This document shows, in pieces, positions 60,301 through 64,000 of a stretch of 64,000 bases of DNA. Every line of letters begins with the position of its first letter. The stretch's first letter is position 1. The notes under the pieces were generated by a model. That model had not been told where the DNA came from, did not search any database, and saw only the letters and a list, made by a program, of their open reading frames with translations. The stretch is from Liolophura sinensis (taxonomy: Eukaryota; Mollusca; Polyplacophora; Chitonida; Chitonidae), in assembly GCF_032854445.1 (NCBI RefSeq), contig NC_088295.1, positions 48,409,385 to 48,473,384 of the forward strand, in the 5' to 3' direction. The position numbers were made by a program, and so were the translations under genes.

Positions 60301-63300
60301 ATTTGGCCAATCAAAACAAAGTAGTTTTATCTCCAAAATCTAATCATATATATTTGCATAAATTGCTCAGAAAGCTACTGTTTCATATGTGAAAAGGTTG
60401 AGGAATTGGGGTGACCAAGACAGTGAACACCAGATCTGCTTATAAAGTGCAGTGTGAACTTGTTCAGATGTGACCTTGTGCAGATGTGACCTTTGGCAAT
60501 GGTGACCTCATGCAGATGTGACCTTGTGTTGATGTAAAACTAGAGTGCATCAAACTGTAACAGGTTCTGGTCTGAATGGTCTTACTCGCAAATAATATCA
60601 ACTACTGCTTTTGTGACCGTAGGTAATTACAACGGCTGGATTGAAGACTGGGAGAGTTCGGGTGGTCCGTTTGTCACGGGTAATGGCATGCTACAGACAG
60701 CTCTGTCCCTGTTCGGCCCCCTGGAGGTGGACGGAGCTAGCTTACAGCAAGAGGTGGACAAGTATTCGGCTGTTGGACATCTCTTTATGACCGAGAAAAG
60801 GTCAGGACTCGCTTCACTACCTGTTGAGACAACCTCTGTAGTAGTTGTACGATTGGACATGATCTGTCTACTGTCTAATAGAGAACAAGAATGAGAATTT
60901 TTCTTTTTTTTCTTTTTTTGCAGATTTTTGGATATCATTTTTTTGGGGGTACATTTTGTTTTCTTTAGGTACATTAGTTGGATTGGCCAGTATCAGGGTT
61001 TAACACAAAGTATAGTCAGTGTACACAGAATAATGCCTTCAGAATATTCTTGAATAAACACCTTGCAAACATGTCAAAAGGTTGAAGAATTAACACATTA
61101 ACACTGTCATACTAAATAAACACAAATGTTATTCATGAGAAAGTTTATGCAGTCTTTGGCTTCCTAACATCTGAATGCCATTAAAAGAAGCTGTAACATT
61201 TGAGATACATATGCATGTTAGATGTGAAAATTGGGAATAGGCATGTAGAATGCCATTAAAAGAAGCTGTAACATTTGAGATACATATGCATGTTAGATGT
61301 GGAAATTGAGAATAGGCATGCAGAATGCCATTAAAAGAAGCTGTAACATTTGAGATACATGTGCATGTTAAATGTGGAAATTGGGAATAGGCATGCAGAA
61401 TGCCATTAAAAGAAGCTGTAACATTTGAGATACATATGCATGTTAAATGTGGAAATTGGGAATGGGCATGCAGAATGCCATTAAAAAAAGCTGTAACATT
61501 TGAGATACATATGCATGTTAGATGTGGAAATTGGGAATAGGCATACAGAATGCCATTAAAAGAAGCTGTAACATTTGAGATACATATACATGTTAGAAAT
61601 TACATGTTAGAATACATGTGGAAATTGAGAGTAGGCGTGCACTGTTAGGTTTTGTCTTCTGGAAGAAGAATTCTGCCAAATTTGCGCATCTTGCTAAAAA
61701 AAAAAATTTTAGTTACAGTCGACTGTAAACATTAAAATTTACTTAACAATCAACTGTAAAAATAAGTGACTTAATAAAGAAGGTGCTTGCACGAAGGAGT
61801 TGTAAGGTGATAATATATATTTGAAGTTATGACTTGACTCGTTCGAAAATTTACTATCTACTAGTTTTTCTAAGGTACGTATTTGTACGTAACATTTTTT
61901 TCGGGTGATTGTAAATATTTAAAAATGGGTCGAGGCAATTGTAATCTTTGATGTAATGGAAATTACAACTATCATAGGTTACAATCCCTGCGTGCAAGAG
62001 GGGGTCAGCTGTAAGTTAAAGGAGAAGAAAACTTAAATATCAATCAAATACCATTGAAAAGAGTATGTATTTCCTCGCAGGTGCATGCCATAAAAAAAAT
62101 TCTAATATGTACCTCAAGTTGATAAAGTATAAAAAAAGTGAGTGCCAAAAGCCGTTGTGGGCGACTCCATTTTGCCTAAGAACTAGTCCTGAAGTCTTCT
62201 GTGTTAGGAAGAGAATTGTCGTCGGAAACCGCCGAAGTGCAATCTGTACATTTCCGGTAGAACTCTTCTTCCCAGAAGGTAGGGAACAGTACAGTTCGTT
62301 TTCTGCTGATCAGGAAACCGAAATGCTGGGCGTAGGTTCTGAGTTTACACGAACAAGCTGGCAGTTTTAACGACTCTCATTGGCTGAGAGGCAACACACC
62401 CCAGCATAAATTATGGGATGTTAAACATGGAGGACGCGATGGACTCAGCGATTTATGCCAGCTTTGCCGTTTTCAGGCTTTGTATGGCGAGGAAAAATCG
62501 CAAAGTTATGCAGCAGGCACCACCAGATAGAAAAAATGTGCTCTGTTCAGCCTATAGTGTCATTTTTTAAAGTTTTCTTCTCCTTTAAGGCTACGATGTA
62601 GTGTTAGCCATTTACTATGATCTTAGGCTTACAATATTTTTGTGCAAGCAGGCTCTGGTAACCTATAAATATGGATTTATTTTTTTCTTATTTTTTTGTT
62701 CTTCATTGAACTGAGAAATGATCTCAGCCATGGATTGATCACTTCAGGGCATGTATCACAAAATCATTGTCGTCCATTTATCAAATAAATAAATGAATAA
62801 TTTTCAAAAGGTTGTATTTCTGAGTGTGCTTCTGATTTTTTTCCAGACCTTTGAATTTAACATTACAGCGTGTGAAGGGAGAAGCCCAGAGGAGGAGTGA
62901 GTATGTGATTAAATTTGAAGATGGCAGTGTGATTGACAGCTTCCCCGATCACATCCTACAGCCTCCTAAGCCAGGGCACGTAGGTGAGAGAGTAAACAAG
63001 AAAAATATCCCAAAACTTAGACCCACTCTAACACAGAAATATTGCCACAGTAGAGAATCAACATCAGACAGGTGGTAGGTGATACATCACAAGACTGTGT
63101 GAAGTAACTCGTTGAGATAACATAAAAACATGTGTTTCGTATGAACGATGTACTCTGTGGAAACAGAAACTCAGGAGACCTGCCTTTGGGCTTGTGATAT
63201 TTACGGACTTTAGGCTTGTGATATTTACAGACTTTAGGCTTGTGATGTTTACGGACGTTAGGCTTGTAATATTTATGGACGCTAGGCTTGTGATATTTAC

Positions 63301-63628
63301 AGACTTTAGCCTTGTTATATTAGACTTTAGGCTTGTTATATTTAATGACCTTTATTCTTGTGTTTTTTACTGACCTTCATTCTTGTGTCTTGTACTGACC
63401 TTCAGCTTTGTGATATGTATTGACCTTCAGATTTGTGATACTTACTGACCTTCAGGCTTGTGATATTCACTGAAATCCAGATTTCTCTCTGTTTTAGGGT
63501 TATTCATGCAGGACTTGATCATGTTTGTGGATGAGATTGAAGGAAAACGAGATCCCAGTGAAAACATAGCCAGGACAATAAGGTCTCTAGAACTGGCACA
63601 GGAGATTCACTCTCACGTAGGCCTCTGA
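51384..63628 (+). CDS. BLVRA: Biliverdin reductase A-like oxidoreductase, seven exons, complete
   Basis: Exons: 51384-51523, 56174-56290, 57225-57322, 59013-59123, 60623-60800, 62847-62983 and 63498-63628 (stop TGA). All have GT-AG borders and correct phases, giving 303 aa (human BLVRA 296). The family reduces biliverdin to bilirubin with NAD(P)H in the cytosol and has a Gfo/Idh/MocA fold. Visible features: the Rossmann glycine motif GLGRSG (residues 15-20), [42 protein letters not shown] (about 91-104; Tyr99 aligns with human Tyr97), SLHEEN, and [11 protein letters not shown] in the C-terminal sheet domain. The human C-terminal Cys/His zinc-binding tail has no counterpart; this protein ends [13 protein letters not shown] diverged first-exon copy lies at 47267. 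The family is clear; the exact substrate is inferred. Confidence 0.9.
53031..53057 (+). repeat. Poly-C tract
   Basis: Runs of 16 and 7 C separated by a single A. Confidence 0.95.
53221..53287. repeat. Hairpin, 26-bp arms
   Basis: Arms 53221-53246 and 53262-53287 are reverse complements with two mismatches and a 15-base loop. Half-copies of an arm occur at about 53452-53480 and 60112-60140, so it belongs to an interspersed family. It lies in BLVRA-like intron 1. Confidence 0.85.
53812..54135 (-). repeat. SINE family 2, copy
   Basis: GAGTGAGTGAGTGCTTAGGG, TCATATGACGACGAAGGAAT, AGCTGCTTCACTGAGACG and GTGTGACTCGATCAAGGATT. Confidence 0.9.
54205..54360. mobile_element. Inverted-repeat (MITE-like) element
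   Basis: GGTGGGCTTTATGAGCCATA near 54219 pairs with a near-match on the opposite strand ending near 54344. Similarity continues inward through AGGAACT, so the whole piece can fold back. No target duplication was identified. Confidence 0.65.
54770..55005 (+). repeat. SINE family 1, degraded copy
   Basis: CAGTGGCTTAGGAGCCTTTC, CCAACTCATGCTGGCTTCCT and an eroded tail ending AAGTAAATAAAT. Confidence 0.75.
55448..55795 (+). repeat. SINE family 2, full-length copy
   Basis: CCGGCCACAATGGCTCAGGT (A-box region) and GATCCAGGGTCAATCCTGGG (B-box region) form a tRNA-like head. The family body and the end AAGCACTCACTCACTC follow. This is the most complete of four copies. Confidence 0.9.
57379..57915 (+). 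repeat. SINE family 1, outer copy split by a nested SINE
   Basis: The 5' part (57379-57446, GGGCCTCCCTGGCTGAGGTA) and the 3' part (57712-57915, GTGGTCGCTGTGAGTTCATG to the tail) are one element interrupted by the minus-strand copy at 57447-57711. Confidence 0.92.
57447..57711 (-). repeat. SINE family 1, full copy nested in another SINE
   Basis: Runs from its (TTTA)n tail to CCACGGAGGCCCC. The 13-bp duplication GCTTCTCACTAAT lies at 57434-57446 and 57712-57724, inside the outer element. Confidence 0.95.
58598..58632 (+). repeat. CA-rich microsatellite
   Basis: CACACACACACACGCATACG and similar. Confidence 0.95.
60226..60406. mobile_element. MITE-like element with short inverted ends
   Basis: Left end AATTCTTCAACCTTTT, right end AAAAGGTTGAGGAATT. 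Its left half is repeated in inverted orientation at 61010-61092. Confidence 0.65.
60466..60535 (+). repeat. Short tandem repeat, unit about 18 bp
   Basis: CAGATGTGACCTTGTG repeated about four times with variation, just before BLVRA-like exon 5. Confidence 0.8.
61010..61092 (+). repeat. Interspersed repeat, inverted partner of 60229-60302
   Basis: CACAGAATAATGCCTTCAGA and AACACCTTGCAAACATGTCA match the reverse complement of the upstream element. Confidence 0.8.
61170..61620 (+). repeat. Minisatellite, unit about 75 bp, six copies
   Basis: Highly uniform units containing GCCATTAAAAGAAGCTGTAA and CATTTGAGATACATATGCAT, in BLVRA-like intron 5. Confidence 0.95.
62016..62588. mobile_element. Non-autonomous DNA transposon with TTAA target duplication
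   Basis: A 565-bp element (62020-62584) has perfect 15-bp inverted ends, AGGAGAAGAAAACTT and AAGTTTTCTTCTCCT. TTAA lies on both sides (62016-62019, 62585-62588). TTAA duplication is typical of piggyBac-type elements. It has no transposase; the 101-codon frame inside matches no family I recognise. Confidence 0.85.
63185..63480 (+). repeat. Minisatellite, unit about 25 bp, in BLVRA-like intron 6
   Basis: Units of TAGGCTTGTGATATTTACGG change gradually into CCTTCAGGCTTGTGATATTC over about a dozen copies. Confidence 0.9.
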
Positions 63629-63693
63629 TGGATTGTCAAGAAGCTTTACGTCGTGCAGCATAGAATGACAATACTGGCATAATTTAACTTTAA

Positions 63694-63699
63694 AATAAA
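63694..63699 (+). terminator. Probable polyadenylation signal of the BLVRA-like gene
   Basis: AATAAA lies 65 nt after the stop codon at 63628, a usual position for a short 3' UTR. Confidence 0.55.
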
Positions 63700-64000
63700 T
63701 TTCAGTACACAAAACCGATAGCTAATTACTGCCCAAATTCATTTGAGTACACAGTATATATTCTTTATAAATATATATGTATTCAAGGGGCTACATATAC
63801 ATGTGAACAGCTTGTGAAGTCTTTGTCAGTTACATGCATTTGGATATTGGTATGTTTGAAAGGTGTACAGGTATGTCAGTATTCATATTGTTAAGAAGTG
63901 GGTAGATGACTAGTCTTTTTTAACTCCTTATCTATTGTTGAGGGTTATTTTTTATATGAATATTGAACAGATATGGTTGCAATGTTGGTGTGAATTGGAA

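Noticed and set aside
62065-62370. 101-codon frame inside BLVRA-like intron 5
   Set aside because: Lies inside the TTAA-flanked element and matches no transposase or other family I recognise.

Overview
This is animal nuclear DNA. Genes are broken into many short exons with GT-AG introns, the sequence is AT-rich, and it is full of tRNA-derived SINEs, MITE-like elements and minisatellites. The commonest SINE has a tRNA-like head and a 3' part ending in a conserved GAAATATTCTTGAGTACGGC block plus a CAAATAAATAAA tail. From memory this resembles SINEs of molluscs, so I infer a lophotrochozoan, most likely a mollusc; I could not run a search. No prokaryotic, viral or CRISPR content was seen.

Four protein-coding genes were rebuilt exon by exon, with reading phases checked across every junction except where stated. 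(1) 2112-11619, minus: a T-box transcription factor nearest to the Tbx15/18/22 group. Five core exons cover almost the whole DNA-binding domain. A Ser/Pro/Cys-rich terminal exon is probable. The N-terminal exon(s) were not found. (2) 23304-29569, minus: a complete seven-exon Nup37 (nuclear pore Y complex, 319 aa). (3) 29979-44319, plus: a complete sixteen-exon CCT2 (TCP-1 beta chaperonin subunit, 533 aa); its first coding exon holds only the start ATG. Nup37 and CCT2 are head to head with 409 bp between start codons, suggesting a shared bidirectional promoter. (4) 51384-63628, plus: a complete seven-exon biliverdin reductase A-like gene (303 aa). A second, diverged copy of its first exon lies 4.1 kb upstream at 47267-47406.

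Layout: 1-2.1 kb noncoding with a 182-bp tandem duplication; 2.1-11.6 kb T-box gene; 11.6-23.3 kb gene-poor, with two adjacent minisatellites (15.4-17.3 kb), a MITE and homopolymer tracts; 23.3-44.6 kb the Nup37/CCT2 pair; 44.6-47.2 kb repeat-rich intergenic DNA; 47.2-63.7 kb the BLVRA-like locus.

The genes have unrelated jobs (development, nuclear pore, protein folding, haem breakdown). No pathway-level cluster is apparent. The most notable features are the duplicated BLVRA first exon with an altered dinucleotide-binding glycine, a SINE nested in another SINE with a perfect 13-bp target duplication, all recognised SINEs in CCT2 introns lying in the sense direction, and several long inverted repeats.
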